From contig QEUW01000069.1 of NCBI GenBank assembly GCA_003577005.1, forward strand, positions 1 to 24,043: a stretch of DNA of 24,043 nt, in the 5' to 3' direction. Made by a program: the position numbers and the translations under genes. This DNA comes from Chloroflexota bacterium. GTDB lineage: Bacteria > Chloroflexota > Anaerolineae > Caldilineales > Caldilineaceae. Of this stretch, positions 8,670 to 16,411 are shown piece by piece. The notes under the pieces are model-generated. The model had not been told where the DNA came from, searched no databases, and saw nothing but the letters and a program-made list of their open reading frames with translations. Within the stretch, counting starts at the first letter, position 1. Each line of letters starts with the position of its first letter.

Positions 8670-10186
8670 GCGTTCTTATCCTGAATCATAGCGGCCACGT
8701 ACTCGGCCATCATCATGACTGTGGCATTGGTATTGGCGCGCACGCAATCGGGCATGATCGAGGCGTCTACGACGCGCAAGCCATCCACCCCGTAGACGCG
8801 GCCGGTTTGGTCGACCACGGCGTGCGGATCGGTCGGCGGTCCCATCTTGCACGTACCTGAACTGTGATGGCCAGTGTTGACGGCGTGCAACAGCCAGGCG
8901 TCAAGCGCGGCGTCGTTGGCAAAGTCCTCAGGTGTTGGCTGGAGGCGCGCCCCGATGAGCCCGTTGAAAGCACGCCCTTCGACCAGTTCGCGGCAAAGGC
9001 GTACCCCCTCGCGCAACCGTCGACAGTCAAACGGTTCGCTCAGATAGCGATAGTTGATGCGTGGATGAGCCTGGGGATCGGCGGAAGCCAGCCGCACCTC
9101 ACCGGCGCTCGCTTGCAGATTGACGGTGGGTCGCAGCAGCAGCGTACGTTCGAGGGGTAGCGAGCCGACGTAGACGATCATGTCGTTGGGCAGCTTTGAG
9201 CCGCCGGCGGTGTAGCGCAGACCCACCTGATGCCAGTGCTTTTGCTCATCGATGACGAGATTGTCGCGCAGCGTCCACAGCATGTTGGCGGCGGGGTGGT
9301 CGCGCAGGTTTTGTCCCACCCCAGACAGATCCGCCATGACCGGGATACCATGGGCCCGCAACTGGTCCGCCGGGCCGACGCCGGAGAGCATGAGCAGTTG
9401 GGGCGACCCAATCGCCCCGGCGCAGAGAATCACTTCTGGAGCCGAGAAGGTAACTGGTTGGCCATCCACCACGGCGGCAATGCCGCTGACTTGTTTCACG
9501 TGAAACAAAATCCGCTGCACATGGGCGTTGGCGCAGAGGGTGAGGTGGGGCCGGTTGCGCACCGGGTTCAGATACTTTACGAGCGTGCTCTGGCGGACCC
9601 GCCCGTGGTTGTTGAGCGGGTAGGGCCCGGTTCCAGTGGAGTGCGGGCGGTTGTGGTCGGGGCAGTCGGGGAAGCCAGCGGCGCGGCACGCCTCGTAGAA
9701 GGCCAACTGGTCGGGTTTCCACTCCTCCTGCGGATAGCGGCGCACGAGGATCGGCCCATCGGCGCCGTGGAACTCATCCTGAAAGTCCAGATCGGTCTCC
9801 AGCTTGCGAAAATGGGGTAGCACCCGCTCAAAGTTCCAGAGGTCGTTCCCTTGGGCGGCCCACGTGGCAAAATCTTCGGGCACGCCGCGCAAGAAGATCT
9901 GGGCGTTGACCGTGCTCGATCCGCCCATTACCTTGCCACGGGGCACGGGCGCCTGCGGGGCCTGCGGCGTCGCTTCGCTCACATAGCCCCAATCGTGGCT
10001 GGTAGTGAGGATGCCAGCGGGTGTGCCATAGCCGTATTTGAGGTCGTCGGGCAGGACTTGCAACGTGGGATAATCGGGACCCGCCTCCAGCAGCAGCACC
10101 CGCCGCGCCGGATCCTCCGACAACCTCGCTGCCAGGATCGCCCCCGCCGCCCCCGAACCGATGATGATTACGTCGTACGTTGGCAT
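8666..10186 (-). CDS. GMC family FAD-dependent oxidoreductase
   Basis: ATG 10186 gives MPTYDVIIIGSGAAGAILAA, placing the FAD-binding GxGxxG (G10-G15) at the usual distance; an upstream TTG at 10207 is less likely. The 506-residue protein has E34 for the FAD ribose, GMC signature 1 at PRGKVMGGSSTVNAQ, signature 2 at GAIGSPQLLMLSGVGP, and the catalytic region NTGHHSSGTCKMGP (H440/H441), ending DASIMPDCVRANTNATVMM. GMC enzymes oxidise alcohols or sugars; choline dehydrogenase and pyranose oxidases belong here. In this operon oxidation of a sugar to a lactone or keto-sugar is plausible, upstream of the acid sugar dehydratase; that is inference. The gene contains an exact parS site encoding LFHVKQ near residues 227-232. 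Its stop overlaps the sulfatase start. Confidence 0.92.
   Translation of the reverse strand: MPTYDVIIIGSGAAGAILAARLSEDPARRVLLLEAGPDYPTLQVLPDDLKYGYGTPAGILTTSHDWGYVSEATPQAPQAPVPRGKVMGGSSTVNAQIFLRGVPEDFATWAAQGNDLWNFERVLPHFRKLETDLDFQDEFHGADGPILVRRYPQEEWKPDQLAFYEACRAAGFPDCPDHNRPHSTGTGPYPLNNHGRVRQSTLVKYLNPVRNRPHLTLCANAHVQRILFHVKQVSGIAAVVDGQPVTFSAPEVILCAGAIGSPQLLMLSGVGPADQLRAHGIPVMADLSGVGQNLRDHPAANMLWTLRDNLVIDEQKHWHQVGLRYTAGGSKLPNDMIVYVGSLPLERTLLLRPTVNLQASAGEVRLASADPQAHPRINYRYLSEPFDCRRLREGVRLCRELVEGRAFNGLIGARLQPTPEDFANDAALDAWLLHAVNTGHHSSGTCKMGPPTDPHAVVDQTGRVYGVDGLRVVDASIMPDCVRANTNATVMMMAEYVAAMIQDKNA
9492..9507. other. parS: parS site (ParB-binding centromere), copy 1
   Basis: The 16 bases TGTTTCACGTGAAACA are a perfect palindrome and match exactly the parS consensus known from Bacillus subtilis and conserved across most bacterial phyla. 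It lies inside the GMC oxidoreductase gene, where it encodes FHVK-containing residues, as is common for parS. ParB-CTP loads here and spreads to build the segregation complex. No parA or parB is in the window. Chance occurrence of an exact 16-mer is very unlikely, especially twice. Confidence 0.92.
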
Positions 10187-10216
10187 GTGGTGTTCTGCCT
10201 TGATCAAAGCGATGGG

Positions 10217-10264
10217 AGGGGATTGGGGAGATTGAGGGGATTACCCAGGTCTCCCCAATCCCCT
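10217..10264. repeat. GGGGATT palindrome between dehydratase and GMC genes
   Basis: A perfect 15-bp inverted repeat (aggggattggggaga at 10217-10231, complement at 10250-10264) with an 18-base loop sits in the 99-base gap after the dehydratase stop. Variants of the same word (gattgagggga, atctcccaatc) lie in the loop and flank. Transcribed from the minus strand it would form a strong hairpin without a clear U-tract, so attenuation, RNA stabilisation or a dispersed repeat are all possible. Confidence 0.75.
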
Positions 10265-10285
10265 TAAATCTCCCAATCTCTGTTT

Positions 10286-11374
10286 TCACTCAACTCGAAA
10301 GGGCGCCAGCGTCTCATAATTGGGGTCAACGCCGATACCGGGAACTTCCGGTGGGCTGACCGTGCCGTCCTCGTTGAGACGCAGCGTGTGGTGATAGACC
10401 TTGCCCCACATGGGGTCGACCGTGTCGCGGTAGAATTCGAGGATCAGCCCGTTGCTCAACGCCGCCACCAGGTGGATGTGGATCTCCTGGGGGCCATGAG
10501 GTGCAATGTCCACATCGTAAGCCTGGGCCAAGTGGGCGATCTTCATAAACTCGGTGACGCCGCCACAGATGATAGCGTCGGCATTGAGGATGGGAACCGC
10601 CCCGCGGGTGATCAGGTCGCGGAAGCCGTAGCGGGTGTATTCGTTCTCACCAGTGGCAATGGGGATGGCAGTCGCCTCGACCAGCCGCTTGTGCCCTTCA
10701 TAGTCATCGGGAGCGATTGGCTCCTCAAACCAGAACGGGTCATATTCTTCGATACGTTTGGCAAACTGGACGGCCTCGTAGAGCCGGTAGGCGCAGTTGG
10801 CATCGACCATGAGCTTGACATCCGGCCCGATGGCATCGCGTACGACCTTGACTCGCTCGGCGTCTTCGCGCAACGAAAGTGCGCCGACCTTCATCTTGAT
10901 AGCCCGTGCGCCCAGCTCGACATTTTCGACCATCTCCTGCGCCAGTTCGTCAAGACCTTTGCCTTCTTCGTAATAGCCGCCGGCAATATAGGTGGGTACT
11001 CGGTCACGGAAGCCGCCCAGCAGCTTATAGAGCGGCATCCCCGCCACCTTCGCCCGCAGGTCCCAGAGGGCAATGTCGATGGCGCTGATGGCGCGCGTGG
11101 TCAGGCCGCGGCGACCAATGAGCTTGGGGACCCACAGCTTGTGCCAGAGACGTTCCACATCGAGCGGGTCTTCGCCAAGCAGTTCAGGCGTAAAGTGCTC
11201 GATGGCCGCCTTGACCACGCTGCCGATGCTGCCGACGCCGATCCCGGTCACGCCTTCATCGGTCTCGATCTTGACCAGCCCGACGCCGGCATGGGTGTAG
11301 GTATGTTTGCCGTTGGTGATGGGCTTATGGCGCGGCCACCGGTAAGTTTCAGTAAAGATATTGGTGATTTTCAT
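10286..11374 (-). CDS. Enolase superfamily, mandelate racemase subgroup: probable acid sugar dehydratase
   Basis: The 362-residue protein has the full mandelate racemase residue set, each displaced by a constant four positions from the Pseudomonas enzyme: K160-x-K162, metal ligands D191, E217 and E243, the D266-H293 dyad (NADAI, APHG) and E313. The N-terminal capping domain and DLRAKVAGMPLYKLLGG are typical. Members abstract a proton alpha to a carboxylate and either racemise or dehydrate; most with this set in sugar operons dehydrate aldonates such as L-rhamnonate, L-fuconate or galactonate. Placed before the GMC oxidoreductase gene, it suggests a sugar acid formed by oxidation. The start at 11374 lies 34 bases after the preceding stop, and that gap contains a parS site. 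Substrate identity cannot be read from sequence. Confidence 0.88.
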   Translation of the reverse strand: MKITNIFTETYRWPRHKPITNGKHTYTHAGVGLVKIETDEGVTGIGVGSIGSVVKAAIEHFTPELLGEDPLDVERLWHKLWVPKLIGRRGLTTRAISAIDIALWDLRAKVAGMPLYKLLGGFRDRVPTYIAGGYYEEGKGLDELAQEMVENVELGARAIKMKVGALSLREDAERVKVVRDAIGPDVKLMVDANCAYRLYEAVQFAKRIEEYDPFWFEEPIAPDDYEGHKRLVEATAIPIATGENEYTRYGFRDLITRGAVPILNADAIICGGVTEFMKIAHLAQAYDVDIAPHGPQEIHIHLVAALSNGLILEFYRDTVDPMWGKVYHHTLRLNEDGTVSPPEVPGIGVDPNYETLAPFRVE

Positions 11375-11392
11375 GGTTGGATTTCTCTACTT

Positions 11393-11408
11393 TGTTTCAC
11401 GTGAAACA
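11393..11408. other. parS: parS site (ParB-binding centromere), copy 2
   Basis: This is a second exact TGTTTCACGTGAAACA, 1.9 kb from the first. It occupies almost all of the short gap between the GT-like gene (stop codon begins one base away at 11409) and the dehydratase start at 11374. Two exact sites this close make an active centromere cluster likely and imply an origin-proximal position for the window. Confidence 0.92.
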
Positions 11409-12212
11409 TCAACGACTCTGGATCACTGCTTTCTGGTAGGGGATCATAGCCGCCACCTCGATGCGGGCCAGGTTGAGGCGGAAGACCCAGCGGCGGGCGT
11501 CGCCATCGATCAGCCGCTTCCAGGTTTCGTCGCCACCGGCGGCCGCCACCTCTTGCCGGTATTGTGTCGCCGTCTCGAACTCCAGGCCCTCGGTCTTGAT
11601 CTCAGTCATAGTAAAGCCGCCGGCCTGCTGCAAAAAGAGCGGCCAGACGGCATCCACTCCAAACGAATCTTCGTGACAGCCGGCGACGATGGCCTGTGCT
11701 GCCCGCCGCGAAAGCCCACGCGCCGCGGCGGTGACATCCCAATCATGGCCGCTGATGGCTGCGTAGACATCGTTGATGATCTGCTCGGTTGCTCGTTGGG
11801 TATGGGGGTGGCTCTCAAACGCCCGCCTGGTGCGGCCAAAGACTGTGAGATCGTGCTCAGGGATTCGCCGCAGCGCAGCTACCAGTTCAGCCGGATAATG
11901 ATCCAGCCAGTGGAGCAGCCGGTCGCCATCACAGTAGAAGATCCAGGACGCATCCAGACGCAGCGCCGCGGCCACCACTGCCCGGCGGATCTGTCCCATC
12001 TGTGGCACGCCATCGACAAAGGCGCGCCGGGTCTGCTCGATGTGGGTCCCAGCGCCCCGCAGCAGCGCCAACCCCTGCGGATTCGCCTCGGCGCTGGCAT
12101 CCACGGCAATGCGCTCAAAGAGTTCGCCAATCCGCGGCAAAAGTCTCGCCAGTTGGTCCGTCAGCCCGCCGGCAGGGTCATGGTAGGGGATGGCAAGCGT
12201 AATCGGTGGCAT
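11409..12212 (-). CDS. Uncharacterised protein, GT-A glycosyltransferase-like
   Basis: The frame runs up to 12293, but those extra codons read through a GGAATGCGGAGTG word palindrome, so ATG 12212 (MPPITLAIPYHD) is preferred although no clear ribosome-binding site precedes it. The 267-residue product starts with a beta-strand ITLAIPYHDP, then RIAVDAS, GTHIEQTRRAF and IFYCDGDRLLHW, where D95-G-D97 resembles the DxD metal motif of GT-A nucleotide-sugar enzymes. That pattern suggests a Rossmann-like sugar transferase fold, but no family is recognised with certainty. Most of the rest is helical with a C-terminal QAGGFTMTEIKTEGLEF region. Its position between an unknown 590-residue protein and a sugar acid dehydratase ties it to carbohydrate metabolism. 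A sugar-binding or enzyme role in the cytoplasm is possible; no signal peptide is seen. Confidence 0.6.
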   Translation of the reverse strand: MPPITLAIPYHDPAGGLTDQLARLLPRIGELFERIAVDASAEANPQGLALLRGAGTHIEQTRRAFVDGVPQMGQIRRAVVAAALRLDASWIFYCDGDRLLHWLDHYPAELVAALRRIPEHDLTVFGRTRRAFESHPHTQRATEQIINDVYAAISGHDWDVTAAARGLSRRAAQAIVAGCHEDSFGVDAVWPLFLQQAGGFTMTEIKTEGLEFETATQYRQEVAAAGGDETWKRLIDGDARRWVFRLNLARIEVAAMIPYQKAVIQSR

Positions 12213-12220
12213 AGGCAATT

Positions 12221-12291
12221 GGAATGCGAAGGATGGAGTGCAGAATGGAAGTTGCGAGATTCCACACTCCGCATTCCCCATTCCGCACTCC
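12221..12291. repeat. GGAATGCGGAGTG word palindrome
   Basis: Words of the type ggaatgcg, ggagtgc and gaatgg fill the gap after the 590-residue gene. The best arms are ggagtgcagaatgg (12235-12248) against its complement at 12278-12291, matching 13 of 14. It starts three bases past the stop codon of the upstream gene on the minus strand, so it could be an RNA hairpin at that gene's end. It reads through as a spurious N-terminal extension of the next frame. Confidence 0.7.
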
Positions 12292-12293
12292 AC

Positions 12294-14066
12294 TCACTCC
12301 CACGGGAAGGCAAAGGTGGGTTGGTTGGCGTAACGAGACATTTTGAGCGTGAACGTGGCGCCACAGCCGGGGGCAAGGCGCACGATGAAGGATGGCGCAT
12401 CCACAGGGACGGTCTGGCCGGCGAGAGTGGCGCTGACGATCTGGTGTTCGGCGTAGGCCCCGCCCTGGACGGTGACGGTGCGTTCCTGCACCTGGTTGAT
12501 GTTGACCAAGTGGACAACTGTCTCGTCGGCAGTCAGCTTTTCGACCAGCGCGGCTACATCTTCGGGCAGACCGGCGCGGCGCCGCGCCGGGTCAAAGTAG
12601 CGTAGCCGGCAATGCAGATTCGAGCCGACGCGGCCAGTGGGCAGCCCGCCCAGCATTAGTTGAGTTAACGTTTCGGTGACGGCCGGGTTGATGTGGTTCG
12701 GATCGTCCGAAAGGCGCGTGTCGGGTGTGGTCGGATCCTCACGCATGAGTTGGACTCGGTGGCGCACCTGGGCCAGGTCTTCCTGGAGCGCCTGCACAGG
12801 GTAGTCGGGGTTTTTGCCTTCCAGAAAATCGACCCACGGGCTGGGTTGCACCAGGCGCAGGTCATCCCGGTTCATCGACCAGTAGTAGACCTCCAGCGCG
12901 CCTGAATCAAACGGGGTGGGCTTGAAATCATACCAGTCCGGCTCGCCAAAATAATCACCATAGGCGCGCGGCCACATGGTTTTGCCGTCGATCTCGCGCG
13001 CATTGGCGTTGATGTGGTCGATGACCCCGCGCCAGGCATCCACATAGCGTTGGTCACCCGAGAGGAGCAGAGCGTTGCCAAAGCCGTAGAGACCACGCAC
13101 ATGCCAGTAGGTGCGGTGGGCCAGTTCGCCCGTCTGCGGCACGGTGACGGTAAAGCCCCAGCCGTAGACACCACCCCACCAGCGCCCGCCGGCCTCCCCG
13201 CCGATGGTGCCATCCAGCCCGATATTGGTCGGCGTGATGCCGCCATTGGCCTGGGTGCGCTCGACCCAGGCGTCGGCATATTCGAGCGCCCAGTCGCGAT
13301 ATTTTGCTTCGTGGGCCAGGGCGTAGGCGTTGAGCGCCAGGGTGATGGTGCAGAGATTGATGGGGTGATCGCCCACTATGTCGTTGTAGTCTTTGAAGTG
13401 GGCGATCATCTCGTCGTAGGTGCGTTCGCCGTGGAGCGGGGAAAAACGCCCTTCGACCTCAATGGGGTCGCCGGCCCAGTCTTGCCCGGTGGCTTTGCGC
13501 AGTAGCGGCCCCCGGCTGCCGTTGAACATGCTGCGGATGATGCGGTGCTGCGGGTCGTAATTAGGGGCCAGTGGGTCTTCGTTGAGATAGAAACCAGCGT
13601 AGCGCCGCGTCCGCTGTTGGAAGACCAGGTCGTGAGGGTTGCAGAGCCCTTCCAGATAGAAGGCCGAGAAGCCCTCGCCGTTGTGAAACCAGTCAAACAT
13701 GACCGGAAACTCTTTGTAGTACATGCCGTCGAGAGCCAGGGGTACTTCCACGGTCTTGGCTTCTGTGTACTGGCGTAGATGTCCTTCCCAGGCGCGTTGG
13801 TAGAGGTCGAAGACCTGGTCGGGTGCGCCCAAGGCATAGAGCATCGTCCAGTTCAGAAAGTTTTCGGCGGCGTCGTCGGGGCCATCATTGCCACCCCAGC
13901 GGGGGATACAGCGGAGGTAGCCCCGCTCATCGAAATAGTGCTCGTAAAACGCCTGGATCGCTTCCGTCTGGGCGCGGATCAGTTCGCGCTCCAACAGTGC
14001 CCAGGCCGGTGGCGGCGTGGGCGTGGTGACTGCAATCGTCGTGTACGGTGGTCGCGTGCTGACCAT
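12294..14066 (-). CDS. Unrecognised 590-residue protein of the sugar operon
   Basis: ATG 14066 is chosen over a start at 14153 because AAGGA lies 9 bases upstream. I do not recognise the family. The N-terminal two thirds is rich in aromatic and paired-helix segments (FYEHYFDERGYLRC, then GGNDGPDD at 58-65 and ENFLNWTMLYALGA at 68-81), with an acidic cluster D61, D64, D65, E68. Further in, GGRWWGGVYGWGF and HRTYWHVRGLYGFGNALLLSG look like barrel helices and loops of an (alpha/alpha) toroid, as in polysaccharide lyases, unsaturated-glycuronyl hydrolases and epimerases. Residues about 505-590 (VVHLVNINQVQERTVTVQGG onwards) look like a beta-sandwich. No signal peptide is seen. It is the first gene of the minus-strand operon, so it may act on the glycan or oligosaccharide that starts the pathway. 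That role is inference; the helical-toroid fold is only a guess. Confidence 0.75.
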   Translation of the reverse strand: MVSTRPPYTTIAVTTPTPPPAWALLERELIRAQTEAIQAFYEHYFDERGYLRCIPRWGGNDGPDDAAENFLNWTMLYALGAPDQVFDLYQRAWEGHLRQYTEAKTVEVPLALDGMYYKEFPVMFDWFHNGEGFSAFYLEGLCNPHDLVFQQRTRRYAGFYLNEDPLAPNYDPQHRIIRSMFNGSRGPLLRKATGQDWAGDPIEVEGRFSPLHGERTYDEMIAHFKDYNDIVGDHPINLCTITLALNAYALAHEAKYRDWALEYADAWVERTQANGGITPTNIGLDGTIGGEAGGRWWGGVYGWGFTVTVPQTGELAHRTYWHVRGLYGFGNALLLSGDQRYVDAWRGVIDHINANAREIDGKTMWPRAYGDYFGEPDWYDFKPTPFDSGALEVYYWSMNRDDLRLVQPSPWVDFLEGKNPDYPVQALQEDLAQVRHRVQLMREDPTTPDTRLSDDPNHINPAVTETLTQLMLGGLPTGRVGSNLHCRLRYFDPARRRAGLPEDVAALVEKLTADETVVHLVNINQVQERTVTVQGGAYAEHQIVSATLAGQTVPVDAPSFIVRLAPGCGATFTLKMSRYANQPTFAFPWE

Positions 14067-14396
14067 GCGATATGTCCTTCTTTTCGTCTTGGTGGGGTCA
14101 ATGGTTGTTTGTCCGCTGGCAAGCAGGGAGCCTGAATAACCAAATCTTATCACAGCGTGGCTAGATCCCCAAGCATCTCTTCTGGCGCTAAAAGCGCAAA
14201 TAATAGACCGCGGATTGAGAGATTGGGCGGATTTATGCGGATTTGTTGGTTATTGCCAGTGTGCTGACGAGGCAATCTGCCTACTCCGTCACCAACTGCA
14301 CCTTAATCCTAACCTCGTGGTCTATCTCTTCCTATTGGCACCGACACAGATAGAGGAAAAGATACAACAGAAGATTCACACCAAAGGAGGGGATTC
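14067..14396. promoter_or_regulatory. Divergent intergenic region with GCGGATT direct repeats
   Basis: This 330-base gap separates the divergent minus-strand sugar operon and the plus-strand sugar dehydrogenase gene, so both promoters should be here, but no clear -35/-10 pair was identified. It holds a small hairpin gcgct-aaa-agcgc at about 14184-14196 and three direct copies of GCGGATT at 14210, 14227 and 14237. A 61-codon frame at 14215-14400 overlaps the downstream start, with no sign of being a gene. The downstream ATG has the strong ribosome-binding site AAAGGAGG. Confidence 0.6.
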
Positions 14397-16247
14397 ATGA
14401 ATTGCACACCGTTTTCCTGGCGCACGCTCGGCTTTGCGCTTTTGATGATGGCGTTGCTAGTTGGCGAAGCCGGCGATAAGGTTTTTGTTCCGTCACCTGC
14501 ACTGGCCCAAGCTGAACGGTCAGCCCCAAGTTCCTATGTGTTGATTACCCGCAACACTAATCTGCGGGGGGGACCTGGCACTGGTGAGCCAATTCTCACG
14601 GTAGCGCGGCCAGGCCAGCGCTATGCCATCACAGGGCAGAACGACGATGCAACCTGGTGGCGCATCGACTATGAGGGACAGGAGGCGTGGGTCTATGCGT
14701 CGCTGGTCACCCTGGTCGATGAGACGGATGACACGACTGCCGCACCCGTCGCCTTGCCGACGCCAACGCCAGATGCTGCCAGCGCCGGCGCAGTGCCCTC
14801 CCCAACGTCCACGCCTGCGGATAGCGGTGCGGCGGTTGCGACCATTGTCCGGGCGATCAATGTGCGGAGCGGGCCGGGCACCGGTTTTCACATCCTTGCC
14901 ACTGCCCAACCGGGTGAGCGCTATTCGATCACGGGCAAGAACGGTGTAGGCAGTTGGTGGCGCATTGATTATCAAGGGCAGGAAGGCTGGCTCTTTGCAA
15001 GTCTAGTGCAGGCTGCAAACAGTGCCGCCGTGCCCGTGGTCGAGACACCCGCCATTGCAACTGCTCCTGCTCCCGCCGCCCCGGCTGCACCGGTGACGGC
15101 AAGTGCTCCCCCACCGGCTGCTCGTTTTGACCCCCAGCGGGCGCAGGTTCGTCTTGAACCGGTCTTAGGCGGCTTAGAACAGCCGACCCACGTTACCCAC
15201 GCCGGTGACGGCAGCGGACGGCTCTTTGTGGTGGAGCGGCCCGGTCGTATCCGCGTCTACCCGGGACCACAAACCGAAGGACAAATCTTTCTGGACATTA
15301 CCGACCGCGTCGGCGACACCGGTGGCGAGCAGGGCATGTTCTCAGTTGCCTTTCCGTCAAACTTCCGCACGACGGGTCTTTTCTTTGTCAACTATACCAA
15401 CAACGACGGCAATACAATCATTGCCCGCTATCGCGTTGGCGACGATCCAAACCGGGCGGATCGCGACAGCGAATTTGTGGTGCTGTTCCAACAACAACCG
15501 GCCCGCAACCACAACGGGGGAATGCTCCTCTTTGGACCAGACGGACGACTCTGGGTTGGGTTGGGTGACGGCGGCGGCGCCAACGATACCTTCCAAAACG
15601 GCCAGAACCCGGGCACGCTCTTGGGCGCCATGTTGCGGTTAGATGTGACGAGCGACCCTAGCGTCCCCTACCGCATCCCGCCCGACAACCCCTGGGTCAA
15701 CCGGCTCTGGCAGGGACAGGAGGTGCGCGACGAGATCTGGGCCATTGGGCTGCGCAATCCCTGGCGCTATAGTTTCGACCGGCGCACCGGCGACCTCTGG
15801 ATCGCCGATGTGGGCCAGAGCCAGTCCGAGGAGATCAACTTTCTATCTGCGCAACAGGTGCGCCAGGGCGGGTTCAATTTTGGCTGGCCGATCATGGAGG
15901 GCCCTTATTGTTTGGGCGCTCCCGACTGTGCCAAAGATGGGTTGGTGCTCCCAATAGCTGAATATGGCCACGCCGGCAACGGCTGTTCCATCACCGGTGG
16001 GTATGTTTATCGCGGCCAGGCATTTCCACAGCTTGATGGCGTCTATTTTTACGCTGACTTCTGTTCCGGCAATATCTGGGCGCTTTGGCGTGCAGCCGGT
16101 GGCGTCCAGACTGCGCTGGTCTTGCCCAAGGCAGCGGCGATCAGTTCGTTTGGCGAAGATGAAGCCGGCGAGCTGTATCTCACCGACTTTGGTGGCGTTG
16201 TCCACCGGCTTGTGGCCGAAGAGGGAGATGTATCTAGCACCGATTGA
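14397..16247 (+). CDS. Secreted PQQ-dependent sugar dehydrogenase with two SH3b domains
   Basis: ATG 14397 follows AAAGGAGG at an ideal distance. The 616-residue protein has a signal peptide (hydrophobic LGFALLMMALLVG, likely cleavage after ALAQA at about 39). Two SH3b domains follow at about 50-105 and 150-205; each has N(L/V)R.GPGTG, PG(Q/E)RY.ITG and WWRIDY.GQE.W. Their close similarity indicates internal duplication. Pro/Thr/Ala-rich linkers separate them. Residues about 250-608 form a glucose/sorbosone dehydrogenase beta-propeller: GRLFVVERPGRIRVY, H372 in ARNHNGG (the family's catalytic His region), GLGDGGG, GLRNPWRYSFD and ADVGQSQSEEINF. Such enzymes oxidise sugars outside the membrane using PQQ. 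Bacterial SH3b domains bind cell-wall components, so wall anchoring is likely. It may oxidise the same sugars the divergent operon handles. Confidence 0.9.
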   Translation: MNCTPFSWRTLGFALLMMALLVGEAGDKVFVPSPALAQAERSAPSSYVLITRNTNLRGGPGTGEPILTVARPGQRYAITGQNDDATWWRIDYEGQEAWVYASLVTLVDETDDTTAAPVALPTPTPDAASAGAVPSPTSTPADSGAAVATIVRAINVRSGPGTGFHILATAQPGERYSITGKNGVGSWWRIDYQGQEGWLFASLVQAANSAAVPVVETPAIATAPAPAAPAAPVTASAPPPAARFDPQRAQVRLEPVLGGLEQPTHVTHAGDGSGRLFVVERPGRIRVYPGPQTEGQIFLDITDRVGDTGGEQGMFSVAFPSNFRTTGLFFVNYTNNDGNTIIARYRVGDDPNRADRDSEFVVLFQQQPARNHNGGMLLFGPDGRLWVGLGDGGGANDTFQNGQNPGTLLGAMLRLDVTSDPSVPYRIPPDNPWVNRLWQGQEVRDEIWAIGLRNPWRYSFDRRTGDLWIADVGQSQSEEINFLSAQQVRQGGFNFGWPIMEGPYCLGAPDCAKDGLVLPIAEYGHAGNGCSITGGYVYRGQAFPQLDGVYFYADFCSGNIWALWRAAGGVQTALVLPKAAAISSFGEDEAGELYLTDFGGVVHRLVAEEGDVSSTD

Positions 16248-16411
16248 ACAAAGTCCGGTACAGAATGGGCCGGCTCTACAGCGTGTAGTGGGTTTACGGT
16301 TTGCAAAGCTCACACGAGGGCGTGCGAAGTCGGCAATGCTCCGATTTTGGGCACACCCCAATGGTTGCCAAAGCTTGCGCAAGCTGCCCGTTTCGGCTAT
16401 AGTCCGTGGCT

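Noticed and set aside
10388..11404. A 338-codon plus-strand frame opposite the dehydratase
   Set aside because: It is the mirror of a gene with a complete catalytic residue set and has no motif of its own.
11361..12605. A 414-codon plus-strand open frame opposite the GT-like and 590-residue genes
   Set aside because: It lies antisense to well-supported genes, has no recognisable motif, and part of it is simply a translated parS site and word repeat. GC-rich DNA often gives such shadow frames.
14215..14400. A 61-codon frame overlapping the dehydrogenase start by ATGA
   Set aside because: The overlap looks like translational coupling, but the frame has no ribosome-binding site and runs through GCGGATT repeats. 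The dehydrogenase has its own strong AAAGGAGG site.
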